From Methylobacterium platani (lineage in GTDB: Bacteria > Pseudomonadota > Alphaproteobacteria > Rhizobiales > Beijerinckiaceae), in the NCBI RefSeq assembly GCF_001653715.1, contig NZ_LWHQ01000017.1, forward strand, positions 162,745 through 226,744: a DNA stretch of 64,000 nt. Reading direction: 5' to 3'. The position numbers and the translations under genes were made by a program. Below, piece after piece: positions 8,040 through 17,691 of this stretch. Each line of letters starts with the position of its first letter. Within the stretch, counting starts at the first letter, position 1. Under the pieces are notes generated by a model. It did no database searches and was not told the DNA's origin. It saw only the letters and a list, made by a program, of their open reading frames with translations.

Positions 8040-8897
8040 TCAGCGTCCCGCCAGCGCCCGCGTCAGCGCGCTGCCCGGATCGCCCAGGCCCTCGACGACG
8101 CTGAAATGATGCGTCCCGGCGATCTCGTACGCCTCCGTCTCCGCCCCGAGCCCGTGCCAGATCGTCGGGAGCAGGAGGTTCTGGCGGCGGAATTCCGGCA
8201 GCTCGTCCCCGCCGGCCACCGCGACCAGCCGGGCGCCCGGGCGCGGGGCGTGGAGGATCGGGCTCTCGGCCCGGGCCTCGTCGGCGTCGAGGTGCAGGAC
8301 TTGGTTCATCTGCGTCGCGAGGAGCGGGCGCAGGTCGTGGACGCCGCTGATCGAGACGACGCGGGCGATCCGCCCGGCGCAGGCGAGGGCGACGTCCGTG
8401 CACAGCATCCGGGTGACGAGATGGCCGCCGGCGGAATGGCCCGACAGGTGGATCGGCCCCGCCACCTCGGCACTCGCGCGGTCGAGGAAGGCGGCGATCT
8501 CGGCGGTGATGGCGGCGATGCGCGCCTCAGGGCAGAGCGTGTAGCTCGGCACCGCGACGGCAAAGCCGTGGGCGAGCGCCCCTGCGGCGAGGTGGGACCA
8601 GACCGAGCGGTCGAACGCCTTCCAGTAGCCGCCATGGACGAACACCGCGAGGCCGGCAGGTGCGCCCTCGGGCAGGAACAGGTCGTAGGCGTGGCGCGGG
8701 CCCGCCCCGTAGGGCAGACCCAGGCGGGCGCGCCCTCGAGCCGCCAGGCGCTCCCGGAACGCCGAGGCGGCCTCGCTCCAGCGCGCCGGATAGGCCTTGG
8801 CGCCGGGGATCGCGCCGACATTGTCGTAGGCGCGGTCGATGTCGCCGAGCGGGCCGCCGGTGGTCCAGGTGGGCGCCTGCATCGTCGCGGCCTGCAT
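8040..8897 (-). CDS. Alpha/beta hydrolase resembling arylformamidase
   Basis: A 285-residue esterase-like enzyme. The oxyanion-hole motif HGGYW is at residues 88-92, the nucleophile Ser155 lies in GHSAGG, and a late GTHHF supplies the catalytic His. HGGYW plus GHSAGG is the pattern of the kynurenine formamidase (N-formylkynurenine to kynurenine) and related esterase group. Its ATG shares one base with the stop of the Rid gene (TGATG), so it is the last gene of the aromatic-acid operon. An arylformamidase would feed anthranilate production from tryptophan; a CoA-thioesterase or ring-opening role is also possible. Confidence 0.75.
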   Translation of the reverse strand: MQAATMQAPTWTTGGPLGDIDRAYDNVGAIPGAKAYPARWSEAASAFRERLAARGRARLGLPYGAGPRHAYDLFLPEGAPAGLAVFVHGGYWKAFDRSVWSHLAAGALAHGFAVAVPSYTLCPEARIAAITAEIAAFLDRASAEVAGPIHLSGHSAGGHLVTRMLCTDVALACAGRIARVVSISGVHDLRPLLATQMNQVLHLDADEARAESPILHAPRPGARLVAVAGGDELPEFRRQNLLLPTIWHGLGAETEAYEIAGTHHFSVVEGLGDPGSALTRALAGR

Positions 8898-9340
8898 CAG
8901 GCGGCGTCCGGCACGATCGCGGTCGCCTCGATCTCGACCAGGGCGCCCGGCTCGACGAGGTCGGCGACGCCGACCAGCGCCATGGCGGGGAAGTGGCGGC
9001 CCATCACCCGGCGGTAGACCGGCCCGAGCTCGGGCAGCGAGGCCCGGTAGGTGTCGACGCTGCGCACGTACCAGGTCAGCCGGGCGACGTGCTCCGGGCC
9101 GGCGCCGGCCTCGGCCAGCACGGCGAGGATGTTGCGCAGGATCTGCTCGACCTGGGGCAGGAAGCCCTCGGCCAGCACCTCGTCCGCGTCCCAGCCGATC
9201 AGGCCGCCGGTCATCACCACGGTGCCGCGGCCGGCCATGCCGTTGGCGTAGCCCTTCGGCTTCCTCCAGCCCGGCGGCTGGAGGGTGGAGAGGGCGGGGC
9301 TCTCGGTCTCGGGGCGGAGCGGGATCGGGCTGGCGGTCAT
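8897..9340 (-). CDS. RidA/YjgF-family protein, canonical arginine missing
   Basis: A 147-residue member of the Rid family, with a GLIGWD segment, an RNILAVLAEAGAGPEHVARLTWYV helix-strand and the C-terminal LVEIEATAIV. RidA proper hydrolyses reactive enamines/imines using an Arg in the FPARSC motif; here the matching place reads FPAMAL, so that Arg is Met. Members lacking the Arg belong to other Rid subgroups whose chemistry is less certain. The gene overlaps the upstream ligase stop by 4 bp (ATGA) and the downstream hydrolase start by 1 bp. A Rid homologue is a recurring partner in 2-aminobenzoyl-CoA gene clusters. Confidence 0.85.
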   Translation of the reverse strand: MTASPIPLRPETESPALSTLQPPGWRKPKGYANGMAGRGTVVMTGGLIGWDADEVLAEGFLPQVEQILRNILAVLAEAGAGPEHVARLTWYVRSVDTYRASLPELGPVYRRVMGRHFPAMALVGVADLVEPGALVEIEATAIVPDAA

Positions 9341-11070
9341 GCGGTCTCTCCCTGAGCGGTGGCGGCGTCCGCCTCGGCCTGCCGGCGCAGGGCGAAGCGC
9401 TGCAGCTTGCCGGATTCGGTCTTGGGCAGGGCCGGCACGTAATGCACCGCCCGCGGATACTTGTAGGGCGCGAGGTCGGTCTTGACGTGCTCCTGCAGCG
9501 CCTTGGTCAGGGCCTCGCTCCCGGTGAAGCCGGGGTTGAGCACCACGTAGGCCGCGACGATGCGGCCGCGCTCGGGGCAGGGCGCCGCGACGACGCCGAC
9601 CTCCGCCACGGCCGGATGGGCGAGCAGGCTCGCCTCGACCTCGGGTCCGGCGATGTTGTAGCCGGCCGAGACGATCATGTCGTCGTTGCGGGCCTGGAAC
9701 CAGAAATAGCCGTCCGCGTCCTGGAGGTAGGTGTCGCCGGTGACGTTCCAGCCGTCCTGCACGTAGACGCTCTGGCGCTCGTCGGCGAGGTAGCGGCAGC
9801 CGATCGGCCCGCGCACCGCGAGCCGCCCGGGAACCCCGGGCGGGCACGGCTTGCCCGCGGCATCGATCACCCGCGCCTCGTAGCCCGGCACCGGCCGGCC
9901 GGTCGCGCCGGGGCGGATCTCGTCCTCGGGCGAGGCGATGAAGATGTGCAGCATCTCGGTCGCGCCGATGCCGTCCATCAGCTTGAGGCCGGTCGCCTTC
10001 GCCCAGGCGTGCCAGGTCGGCGCCGGCAGGGTCTCGCCGGCCGAGACGCACTTTCGGAGCGACGACAGGTCGTGCCGGCCGATCAACCCCAGCATCGCCC
10101 GGTAGGCGGTGGGGGCGGTGAACAGCACGGTTGCGCGGTGGCGCTCGATGGCGGCGGCGAGGTCGGTCGGCCCCGCCTTCTCGAGCAGCACCGCCCGGGC
10201 GCCGACCCGGAACGGGAACAGCACCAGCCCGCCGAGGCCGAAGGTGAAGGCGAGCGGCGGCGAGCCGATGAACACGTCGTCCTCGGTCGCCCGCAGGACC
10301 TCGCGGCCGTAACAGTCGCAGATCGCCAGGAGGTCGCGGTGGTAGTGGATCGTCGCCTTCGGCAGGCCGGTGGTGCCGGAGGTGAAGCCGAGAAGGCACG
10401 GATCGTCGGCGCGGGTCGCGGGCGGATCGAACCGGTCGGAGGCGTGGCTGAGGAGTTCCCCGAGCTCGCCCCCGGCGGTGCCGCGCCAGGTGACGACCCG
10501 CACCGGATCGGCGCGGCCGTCGGCGGCCTTCGCCATCTCGTCGATCAGGCCGGCATCGCAGAGGGCCAGCGGGATGCGGGCCTTGTCGAGGATCTGGGTC
10601 AGTTCACGCGCCCGCAGCAGCGGCATCGTCGCCACCACGATCCCACCCGCCTTGATGATCGCGAGGTAGAGCGCGACCTTGGTCGGGTTGTTGGCCGAGC
10701 GCAGCAGCACCCGCCCGCCCGGCACGAGGCCGAGGTCGCCGACCAGGACGTTCGCCATCCGGTCGATCTGGCGCTTCAGCTCGGCGTAGGTCCAGGTCAC
10801 GTCGGGACCGACCAGCGCCACCCGGTCGCCGCGACCTTGCCCGACGTGCCGGTCGACCAGTTCGACGGTGGCGTTCAGGTGCTCGGGGTAGCCGAGCCGG
10901 TCGAGATTGACGAAGTCCGGCATCCGGTCCGGCGGCGGCAGGTTGTCCCGCACGAAGGTGTCGGGGCGGCGGGCCCATGGGCTGCCCCCGCCCTCGGCGG
11001 GACGTGCGACGGCCGGGATCTCCGGCATGCGAGTTCCCGGTTCATGGCCGTTCTGCACGGCAGCCTCCAT
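9337..11070 (-). CDS. abmG: Aromatic acid-CoA ligase, probably 2-aminobenzoate-CoA ligase
   Basis: A 577-residue adenylate-forming enzyme. The P-loop TSGTTGLPK is at about 230-238; the adenylate motif appears as DGIGATEMLHIF, the hinge as DADGYFWFQARNDDMIVSAGYNI, and the catalytic Lys lies in PKTESGKLQRF. The overall pattern fits the benzoate/2-aminobenzoate-CoA ligase group: aromatic acid + ATP + CoA to acyl-CoA. A GAGGAG ribosome site lies 7 bp before ATG 11070. Its neighbours (two-domain monooxygenase/reductase, Rid, SDR, acyl-CoA dehydrogenase, liv transporter) favour anthranilate, with salicylate as the main alternative. The gene symbol follows Azoarcus evansii usage and depends on that substrate assignment. 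Confidence 0.8.
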   Translation of the reverse strand: MEAAVQNGHEPGTRMPEIPAVARPAEGGGSPWARRPDTFVRDNLPPPDRMPDFVNLDRLGYPEHLNATVELVDRHVGQGRGDRVALVGPDVTWTYAELKRQIDRMANVLVGDLGLVPGGRVLLRSANNPTKVALYLAIIKAGGIVVATMPLLRARELTQILDKARIPLALCDAGLIDEMAKAADGRADPVRVVTWRGTAGGELGELLSHASDRFDPPATRADDPCLLGFTSGTTGLPKATIHYHRDLLAICDCYGREVLRATEDDVFIGSPPLAFTFGLGGLVLFPFRVGARAVLLEKAGPTDLAAAIERHRATVLFTAPTAYRAMLGLIGRHDLSSLRKCVSAGETLPAPTWHAWAKATGLKLMDGIGATEMLHIFIASPEDEIRPGATGRPVPGYEARVIDAAGKPCPPGVPGRLAVRGPIGCRYLADERQSVYVQDGWNVTGDTYLQDADGYFWFQARNDDMIVSAGYNIAGPEVEASLLAHPAVAEVGVVAAPCPERGRIVAAYVVLNPGFTGSEALTKALQEHVKTDLAPYKYPRAVHYVPALPKTESGKLQRFALRRQAEADAATAQGETA

Positions 11071-11082
11071 CGGACACTCCTC

Positions 11083-12228
11083 TCAGGCGAGAATCTGGCG
11101 GGCGATGACGAGCTTCTGGACCTCGGTGGCGCCCTCGTAGATCCGCAGCGCCCGGATCTCGCGGTAGAGCGTCTCCGGCACCGAGCCGGAGCGGACGCCC
11201 TCGCCGCCATGGAGCTGCACCGCCCGGTCGATCACACCTTGCGCGGCCTCCGTGGCCACCATCTTGGCCATCGCGGCCTCGCGGGTGATGCGGGGCGCGC
11301 CGGAATCCCGGGTCCAGGCGGCGCGGTAGACGTGGAGCGCCGCCGTATCGATCGCCGTCGCCATCTCGGCGAGGCTGGTCTGGGTCAGCTGCATCGCGGC
11401 GAGGGGCGCCCCGAACAGCTTGCGGGACTGTGCCCGATGGAGCGACGCATCGAGGGCGCGGCGGGCGAAGCCCAAAGCCGCGGCGCCGACGGTCGAGCGG
11501 AACACGTCGAGCGTTGCCATCGCGACCTTGAACCCGGCCCCGGCCTCGCCGATGCGGTTCTCCGCCGGCACCCGGCATCCCTCGAAGCGCAGCCGGGCGA
11601 GCGGATGGGGCGCGATGGTGTCGAGGCGCTCCGCGACCGTCAGGCCGGGCGTCTCCGCCGGCACGAGGTAGGCCGAGAGGCCGCGCGCCCCCGGCGCCTC
11701 GCCGCTGCGGGCGAAGACCACGTAAGTGTCGGCGATGCCGCCGTTCGAGATCCAGGTCTTCTCGCCGTCGAGCCGGACCGTGCCGTCGGGCATCGGCTCG
11801 GCCTTGAGCGCGATCTGGGCGACGTCGGAGCCGGCCTCCGGCTCGGTCAGCGCGAAGGCGGCGATGCGGCGGCCCGCACGCACTCCCGGCAGCACCGCGT
11901 CCCGCTGCGCCGCCGTGCCGGACAGCGTCAGCGCCCCGGTGCCGAGCCCCTGCATGGCGAAGGCGAAATCGGCCAGCCCGTCATGGCGGGCGAAGGTCTC
12001 GCGCAGGAGGCATAAGCCCCGCACGTCGAAGCGCCCGTCCTCGGGGGCGGCGAAGCGCAGGAAGCCGGCCTCGCCGAGGGCCGCGACGAGGCGCCGGCAC
12101 GAGCCGTCGACGTCGTGATGGTCGACGAGGGCCGGCACCGTGCGGGCGGCCCAGTCTTCGGCCGCGGCAGCGAGGTCGCGGTGGTGCAGCTCGAAGAACG
12201 GCCAGTCGAGGAAGCTGCGGTCGGGCAT
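11083..12228 (-). CDS. Acyl-CoA dehydrogenase family protein
   Basis: A 381-residue FAD-dependent acyl-CoA dehydrogenase of ordinary length. The middle domain has [20 protein letters not shown] and [19 protein letters not shown]; the C-terminal helical part has [42 protein letters not shown]. The catalytic base is not obvious at the usual EGA/EGT site, because the Glu of YEGATEVQ may serve that role. The enzyme should oxidise the CoA intermediate made after ring reduction. It lies 12 bp upstream of the ligase and 4 bp after the crotonase, within the aromatic operon. Confidence 0.88.
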   Translation of the reverse strand: MPDRSFLDWPFFELHHRDLAAAAEDWAARTVPALVDHHDVDGSCRRLVAALGEAGFLRFAAPEDGRFDVRGLCLLRETFARHDGLADFAFAMQGLGTGALTLSGTAAQRDAVLPGVRAGRRIAAFALTEPEAGSDVAQIALKAEPMPDGTVRLDGEKTWISNGGIADTYVVFARSGEAPGARGLSAYLVPAETPGLTVAERLDTIAPHPLARLRFEGCRVPAENRIGEAGAGFKVAMATLDVFRSTVGAAALGFARRALDASLHRAQSRKLFGAPLAAMQLTQTSLAEMATAIDTAALHVYRAAWTRDSGAPRITREAAMAKMVATEAAQGVIDRAVQLHGGEGVRSGSVPETLYREIRALRIYEGATEVQKLVIARQILA

Positions 12229-12232
12229 CAGG

Positions 12233-13573
12233 TCAGTTCCCCTCGAAGACCGGCTTGGTCTTGCCCGCGAACGCCTCGAAGGCGCGGCGGAAGTCCTGGG
12301 TCTTCATGCAGAGCGCCTGGGCCATCGCCTCGGCGTCGATGGCGGCGTCCACCCCCATCGCCCATTCCATGTGCAGCATCCGCTTGGTCAGGCCGTTGGC
12401 GTAGGCCGGGCCCTGGACCAGGGCGCGGGCGGTCTCGCCGGCCGCGGTCAGGGCGTCGCCCGCCGGGACCAGGCGGTTGAAGAAGCCCCAGCGCTCGCCC
12501 TCCTCGGCGCTCATGAAGCGGCCGGTATAGAGAAGCTCGGAGGCCCGGCCCTGGCCGACGATCCGGGGCAGGATCGCGCAGGCGCCCATGTCGCAGCCGG
12601 CGAGCCCCACCCGGTTGAACAGGAACGCCACCTTGGCGCCGGCCCCCGCCACCCGCAGGTCGGAGGCCATGGCGATGATCGCGCCCGCTCCCGCGCAGAC
12701 GCCCTCGACCGCCGCCACGACCGGCTGCGGGCAGGCCCGCATCTCCTTGACGAGATCGCCGGTCATCGTCGTGAAGGCGTGCAGGTCGGCCGCCCCCATC
12801 GTGGTCAGCGGCTCGATGATCTCGAACACGTCGCCGCCGCTCGAGAAGTTGCCGCCGGCCCCCGTGACCACCACCGCGGTCACGCTCTCCTCGAAGCGCA
12901 GGGCCCGGAAGGTGTCGCGCAGCTCCGCGTAGCTCTCGAAGGTCAGCGGATTCTTCTTCTCCGGCCGGTTCAGCGTCACGGTCGCGATGCCGTCCTGGAT
13001 CGCGAAGCCGAAATGCTGCGGCGTGAAGCCCGCGAGCGGGGCCGCGATGGCGTTCTGGCGCCTCATGGTGCCTCCCTGGCGTTTTGGTTTCGGCTTAGGC
13101 GTGCCGCCCGGCCGCACCGAGGCCTTCAGGGCGGAGAGCTGGGTGGACAGGGCTTCCTGCGCGGCGGGATCGAGGGCGCCGACGAGTTCGGCGATCCAGT
13201 CGGCGTGCGCCCGGGCCATCTCGGCGAAGACCGCGCGGCCCTGGCGGGTCAGGCGCACCTGCACCGCCCGGCGGTCGGCCTCCGAGACCTGGCGGTCGAT
13301 CAGCTCTTCCTGCGCCAGCCGCTCGACGAGGCCGGTGACGTTGCCGTTCGAGACCATCATCCGGCGCGACAATTCCCCGAGCTGGATGCCGTCGGGGGCG
13401 CGCTCGAGCTGCGCCATCAGGTCGAAGCGGGGCAGCGTGGTGTTGAACCGGTCGCGCAGGCGGCGGCGGATCTCCGCCTCGATGGTGTTGGCGGTGGTGA
13501 GCAGGCGCAGCCACAGCCGCACCTCGGTGCGGTGCGTCGGAAGCTCCGAGGGAATCTCGACCGGTGCGTTCAC
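12233..13573 (-). CDS. MarR regulator joined in frame to an enoyl-CoA hydratase-like (crotonase) domain
   Basis: A single 446-residue frame without an internal stop. It begins at GTG 13573, overlapping the SDR stop (GTGA). Residues of about 15-150 are a MarR winged helix ([38 protein letters not shown]). A Pro/Lys-rich linker leads to a 277-residue crotonase domain starting at an internal ATG (13066) that has its own GGGAGG ribosome site. In the crotonase part both usual catalytic glutamates are absent: [11 protein letters not shown] and [10 protein letters not shown] occupy their places, while GLAGCDMGA supplies an Asp. Either a true fusion, or two genes merged by loss of one base: a TAA in the next frame lies just before the ATG. 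Confidence 0.75.
   Translation of the reverse strand: MNAPVEIPSELPTHRTEVRLWLRLLTTANTIEAEIRRRLRDRFNTTLPRFDLMAQLERAPDGIQLGELSRRMMVSNGNVTGLVERLAQEELIDRQVSEADRRAVQVRLTRQGRAVFAEMARAHADWIAELVGALDPAAQEALSTQLSALKASVRPGGTPKPKPKRQGGTMRRQNAIAAPLAGFTPQHFGFAIQDGIATVTLNRPEKKNPLTFESYAELRDTFRALRFEESVTAVVVTGAGGNFSSGGDVFEIIEPLTTMGAADLHAFTTMTGDLVKEMRACPQPVVAAVEGVCAGAGAIIAMASDLRVAGAGAKVAFLFNRVGLAGCDMGACAILPRIVGQGRASELLYTGRFMSAEEGERWGFFNRLVPAGDALTAAGETARALVQGPAYANGLTKRMLHMEWAMGVDAAIDAEAMAQALCMKTQDFRRAFEAFAGKTKPVFEGN
13064..13076 (-). promoter_or_regulatory. Internal ribosome site and ATG for the crotonase part
   Basis: On the minus strand GGGAGG (13071-13076) stands 4 bases before ATG (13064-13066), which opens the sequence [14 protein letters not shown]. 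This permits separate translation of a 277-residue crotonase even if the MarR frame reads through. The homologous stand-alone enzyme would start here. Confidence 0.65.
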
Positions 13574-14331
13574 AGCTCGCCTCCTGCCACCGCGATCGCC
13601 TGGCCGGTCACGGCGCCCGCGCCCGGCCCCGCGAGCCACATCACCGCGTCCGCCACCTCCTCGGGGCGGATCAGGCGGCCCATCGGGTTGTGGCGGGTGA
13701 ACTCGGTCAGGAGGTCGTCGCGCTGGCGGCCGGTCTTCGCCTCCAGCCCGTCGATGGCGCTGCCGACGAGGTCGGTATCGGTGAAGCCGGGGCAGACCGC
13801 GTTGACGGTGATGCCGGTGGCGGCCAGTTCCAGGGCCAGCGCCCGGGTGAGGCCCACCACCGCGTGCTTGGCGGCGCAGTAGGCGCTCACGTAGCCGTAG
13901 CCCTTCAGCCCGGCGGTGGAGGCGACCGAGACGATCCGTCCCCCGCCGCTCGCCTTCATGCCCGGCACCACCGCGCGGGCCGCGACCAGCACCGGCTCGA
14001 GGTTGAGCGCCATCATCCGCCGCAGGGTGTCGACGTCGCTGCGGGCGAGCGGCGCGGTCTCGGCCCCGCCGGCATTGTTGACCAGCACCGCGACCGGGCC
14101 GGCCTCATCGGCGGCTTGCGTCAGGGCACGCTCAAGGGCGGTCGCGTCGGTGACGTCGGCCGCCACGGCGTGGGCCGCGCCGAGTTGGTCACGCGCCCGC
14201 GCGGCGCTCGAAGGCGTGCGGCCGAGCACCGTCACCCGCTCCCCCGCCGCCACGAACCCGGCCGCGATCGCCCGCCCGATGCCGCGGGCGGCGCCGGTGA
14301 CCAGGATGTGGCGGGGAGAGAGGTGGATCAT
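13570..14331 (-). CDS. Short-chain dehydrogenase/reductase (probable 3-hydroxyacyl-CoA dehydrogenase)
   Basis: A 253-residue classical SDR. The cofactor motif TGAARGIG is near residues 12-19, NNAGG near 89-93, the catalytic Ser in VSVASTAG, and the YxxxK motif in [12 protein letters not shown]. An Asp at AADVTD and basic residues after beta-2 leave NAD/NADP preference open. In this operon it most likely oxidises a 3-hydroxyacyl-CoA intermediate in a beta-oxidation-like sequence. Its stop overlaps the GTG start of the MarR-crotonase gene. A 168-bp palindromic repeat separates it from the upstream FAD monooxygenase. Confidence 0.85.
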   Translation of the reverse strand: MIHLSPRHILVTGAARGIGRAIAAGFVAAGERVTVLGRTPSSAARARDQLGAAHAVAADVTDATALERALTQAADEAGPVAVLVNNAGGAETAPLARSDVDTLRRMMALNLEPVLVAARAVVPGMKASGGGRIVSVASTAGLKGYGYVSAYCAAKHAVVGLTRALALELAATGITVNAVCPGFTDTDLVGSAIDGLEAKTGRQRDDLLTEFTRHNPMGRLIRPEEVADAVMWLAGPGAGAVTGQAIAVAGGEL

Positions 14332-14382
14332 GGATATTTCAACCTTAAAGGAATTGGGCGCGGGTCGTTTTCGTAGAGCACT

Positions 14383-14494
14383 TTCCCCTCCCCCTTGTGG
14401 GGAGGGGCTAGGGGTGGGGGTGGTGCCGGATAAGGCTCAGCGGTGCCTCCTGCACCACCCCCACCCCTGACCCTTCCCCACAGGGGGGAGGGGA
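14383..14494. repeat. Long imperfect inverted repeat inside the aromatic operon
   Basis: Two arms of about 43 bases (14383-14425 and 14452-14494) face each other across a 26-base centre and consist of CCCCTCCCC, TTGTGGGGAGGGG and GGGGTGGGGGTGGTGC-type blocks. The element interrupts the operon between the FAD monooxygenase and the SDR, the only sizeable gap in it, and could attenuate or process the transcript. No gene is seen in 14332-14499. Confidence 0.8.
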
Positions 14495-14499
14495 AGGAG

Positions 14500-15756
14500 C
14501 TACACCGCCACCCTGAGCGGGCTCACGTTCCCGGCCACGGCAAATCCGGCCTTGCCGGCGTAACCCCCGACGATCGCCTGGCGCTCGGCGTGGCTCAGCA
14601 CGTCCTCGATCCGGGAGAACCCCGCGGGTGCCCGCTTCTCGACCTCGTCGATCACCCGCTCCGGCCCGCCCTTGCGGTTGAGCATCACGATCTCGGCGGT
14701 CTTCGGCCGGCGCTCGGCCTCGTAGGCGTGGAGCGCCTGCATCGGGTGCTCGGACCGGGCGAGCGCGTCGCCGAGCGCCCTTGCATCGAGGATCGCCTGC
14801 GAGGCGCCGTTCGAGCCGACCGGGTACATCGGGTGGGCGGCGTCGCCGAGCAGCGTCACCCGGCCGTGGGTCCAGCGCGGCAGCGGATCGCGGTCGCACA
14901 TCGGGTACTCGAAGATCTGCGGCGTCGCCTCGACCAGCGCCGCGAGGTCGAAATCCGGCAGGGCGAAGCGACGGGCGTAGGGCAGGACCTGCGAGCGGTG
15001 GGCGGGGCGCGACCAGCTCTCCTTCGGCGGCGGCGAGATCGTGCCGTCCGCCATCTTCACGAACACCACCCAGTTCATCAGCTGGCGGCCGCCCTCGGCC
15101 TCGGCGATCGGGTAGAGCACGCATTTGGCGCCCATGCCGCCGCCGATCGCCATGGTGCGGCCGTCGCCCCAAGGTGCCCACTCGGTGGCGCCGCGCCACA
15201 TCAGCACCCCGTCCCAGCGCGGCGGGCCCTCGTCGGGGAAGAATTTCTTGCGCACCACCGAGTGGATGCCGTCGCAGGCCACCAGCACGTCGCCCCGCAG
15301 CGTGCGGCCGGCATCGCCCCGGAGCGCGTCGGTGAAGTGGGCGGTGACCCCGCCCTCGTCCTGGAGGAAGCCGGAGAGCGCGAGGCCGGTCTTGACCGCG
15401 TCCGGTCCCAGCCGCTCGCGCACCGCCTCGTACAGAACCGCCTGCAACCGCCCGCGATGGATCGAGAATTGCGGCACCGGGTGGCCGGCATCGATCCCGC
15501 GCGGCTCGCGCCAGACCTCCTGGCCCTGGCGGTTGTAGTAGGCGAGTTCCTTGGTGCGGATCGCCACCCGGTCGAGGGCCGGCAGCAGGTCGAGCTCGGC
15601 GAGCTCGCGGATCGCGTGCGGCAGGGTGTTGATGCCGACGCCGACCTCGCGGACCTCCGAGGCCTGCTCGACGATCGTGGCGCGGATGCCGCGCCGGTGG
15701 AGCATCAGGGCGGTGGCGAGCCCGCCGATCCCGGCGCCGACGATGATGACGCGCAT
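14500..15756 (-). CDS. FAD-dependent aromatic monooxygenase (PhzS/salicylate hydroxylase family)
   Basis: A 418-residue flavoprotein hydroxylase. The N-terminal Rossmann motif is GAGIGG, the central DG-type motif is LVACDGIHSVVR, and the second FAD motif is GRVTLLGDAAHPMYPVGSNGASQAILDARAL, the form seen in PhzS-like hydroxylases. ATG 15756 (MRVIIVGAG) lies 4 bp after the cupin stop and is preferred to an ATG 15 bp upstream inside it. It should hydroxylate an aromatic substrate with NAD(P)H and O2. Its position between the transporter and the CoA pathway suggests an accessory entry substrate, but the substrate cannot be named. Confidence 0.8.
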   Translation of the reverse strand: MRVIIVGAGIGGLATALMLHRRGIRATIVEQASEVREVGVGINTLPHAIRELAELDLLPALDRVAIRTKELAYYNRQGQEVWREPRGIDAGHPVPQFSIHRGRLQAVLYEAVRERLGPDAVKTGLALSGFLQDEGGVTAHFTDALRGDAGRTLRGDVLVACDGIHSVVRKKFFPDEGPPRWDGVLMWRGATEWAPWGDGRTMAIGGGMGAKCVLYPIAEAEGGRQLMNWVVFVKMADGTISPPPKESWSRPAHRSQVLPYARRFALPDFDLAALVEATPQIFEYPMCDRDPLPRWTHGRVTLLGDAAHPMYPVGSNGASQAILDARALGDALARSEHPMQALHAYEAERRPKTAEIVMLNRKGGPERVIDEVEKRAPAGFSRIEDVLSHAERQAIVGGYAGKAGFAVAGNVSPLRVAV

Positions 15757-15760
15757 ACGT

Positions 15761-16219
15761 CTACTCCGCATCCGGGGGCGGCAGGAAGTCGACCTCGTGC
15801 TTGGCCGAGATCGCCACCACGTCGGCGGGATTGGCCTGCGGCCCGAGATTGTGCAGGGCCCAGAACAGGTCGTAGAGGCGGCGCGCCGGCGAGACCCAGA
15901 AGACGCATTTCACGTCGGCATCCGAGCGGTTGAACAGCCCGTGCGGCTGGCCCCGCGGCAGCCGCACCGTGTCGCCCGGCTCGGCCACGCTCTCCTGCCC
16001 GTCGAGAACCGCGGTGAGGCGCCCTTGCAGGATGTACAGGAACTCGTCCTGCGTCGGGTGGATGTGCGGCGGCACGAAGGTGCCCGGCGGGAAGGTGGCA
16101 TGCCAGGACAGCGAGCTCTCGGAATGCTGCTTGGGCACGTAGATCTGCCCGAGGATGTTCCAGCGGACGCCCTCGATGCCGTCACCGGCCCGGGTGATGC
16201 CTGCGGTCATGGGGGTCAT
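15761..16219 (-). CDS. Single-domain cupin protein
   Basis: A 152-residue cupin. Motif 1 is PHIHPTQDEFLYILQG (two His and one Glu as metal ligands) and motif 2 is LPRGQPHGLFN (His). The metal set is therefore complete. Small cupins of this kind act as dioxygenases, isomerases or sugar binders. Tight coupling with the FAD monooxygenase (4 bp) suggests that they act on one substrate. The C-terminal FWALHNLGPQANPADVVAISAKHEVDFLPP is not a recognised extra domain. Confidence 0.8.
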   Translation of the reverse strand: MTPMTAGITRAGDGIEGVRWNILGQIYVPKQHSESSLSWHATFPPGTFVPPHIHPTQDEFLYILQGRLTAVLDGQESVAEPGDTVRLPRGQPHGLFNRSDADVKCVFWVSPARRLYDLFWALHNLGPQANPADVVAISAKHEVDFLPPPDAE

Positions 16220-16243
16220 GCGGTCACTCCTTCGACAGATGTT

Positions 16244-16938
<695 letters not shown>

Positions 16939-16939
<1 letters not shown>

Positions 16940-17691
16940 CAGGCCGCCTCCTCCTCGCCGAGATAGGCGGCGCGCACCGCCGGATCGGAGCGGACCGCGG
17001 ACGGCGCGCCGCTGGCGATGACGCGCCCGTAGACCAGCACGCTCATCCGGTCGGCGAGCGCGAACACCGCCTCCATGTCGTGCTCGATCAGCACGATCGT
17101 GTGGGTGGATTTCAATTCGCGCATCAGCCCGACCAGGATCGCCGATTCCTCCGGGCCGGTGCCGGCGAGCGGCTCGTCGAGGAGGAGCAGGCGGGCCTTC
17201 GTCGCGAGCGCCACCGCCAGTTCGAGCTGGCGCTTCTCGCCGTGCGACAGGCTGCCGGCCCGCCGCGAGGCCCGGTCGGCGAGGCCGACGCGGGACAGCG
17301 CGATCATCGCCTCGTCGTTGAGCGCCCGCTCGCTCGCGGCAGGGCGGAAGAACCGGAAGCTCGAGCCGGAGCGGGCCTGGACCGCGAGCGCCACGTTCTC
17401 CAGCACTGAGAACCCGTCGAGGATCGAGGTGATCTGGAACGAGCGGGCGAGGCCCCGGCGCACCCGCGCCACCATCGGCAGGGCGGTGATGTCCTCGCCC
17501 GCGAGGTGCACCGTGCCGGAATCGCTCGGCAGGCTGCCCGAGAGCTGGTGGATCAGCGTCGTCTTGCCGGCGCCGTTCGGGCCGATGATCGCGTGCAGCT
17601 CGCCCGCCGCCACGTCGAGGCTGACGTCGTCGGTGACCTTCAGGGCGCCGTAGGACTTGCGTAAGGACCGGACGGAGAGGAGGGGCGTCAC
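16939..17691 (-). CDS. livG: Branched-chain-type amino acid ABC transporter, ATPase LivG
   Basis: A 250-residue ATPase from GTG 17691, which overlaps the livM stop (GTGA). Walker A is GPNGAGKTT, the signature is the LivG-type variant LSHGEKRQLEL and Walker B is LLLLDEPLAG. It carries the LivG C-terminal PAVRAAYLGE ending, which allows the subunit to be distinguished from LivF. Confidence 0.9.

Noticed and set aside
8839..12015. A 1058-codon open frame on the plus strand across the ligase and dehydrogenase genes
   Set aside because: It crosses several real genes on the other strand and has low-complexity Arg/Gly/Ala sequence.
14332..14499. Palindromic gap considered as insertion-sequence remnant ends
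   Set aside because: No transposase, no target duplication, and the sequence is of the REP-like type found elsewhere in the window.
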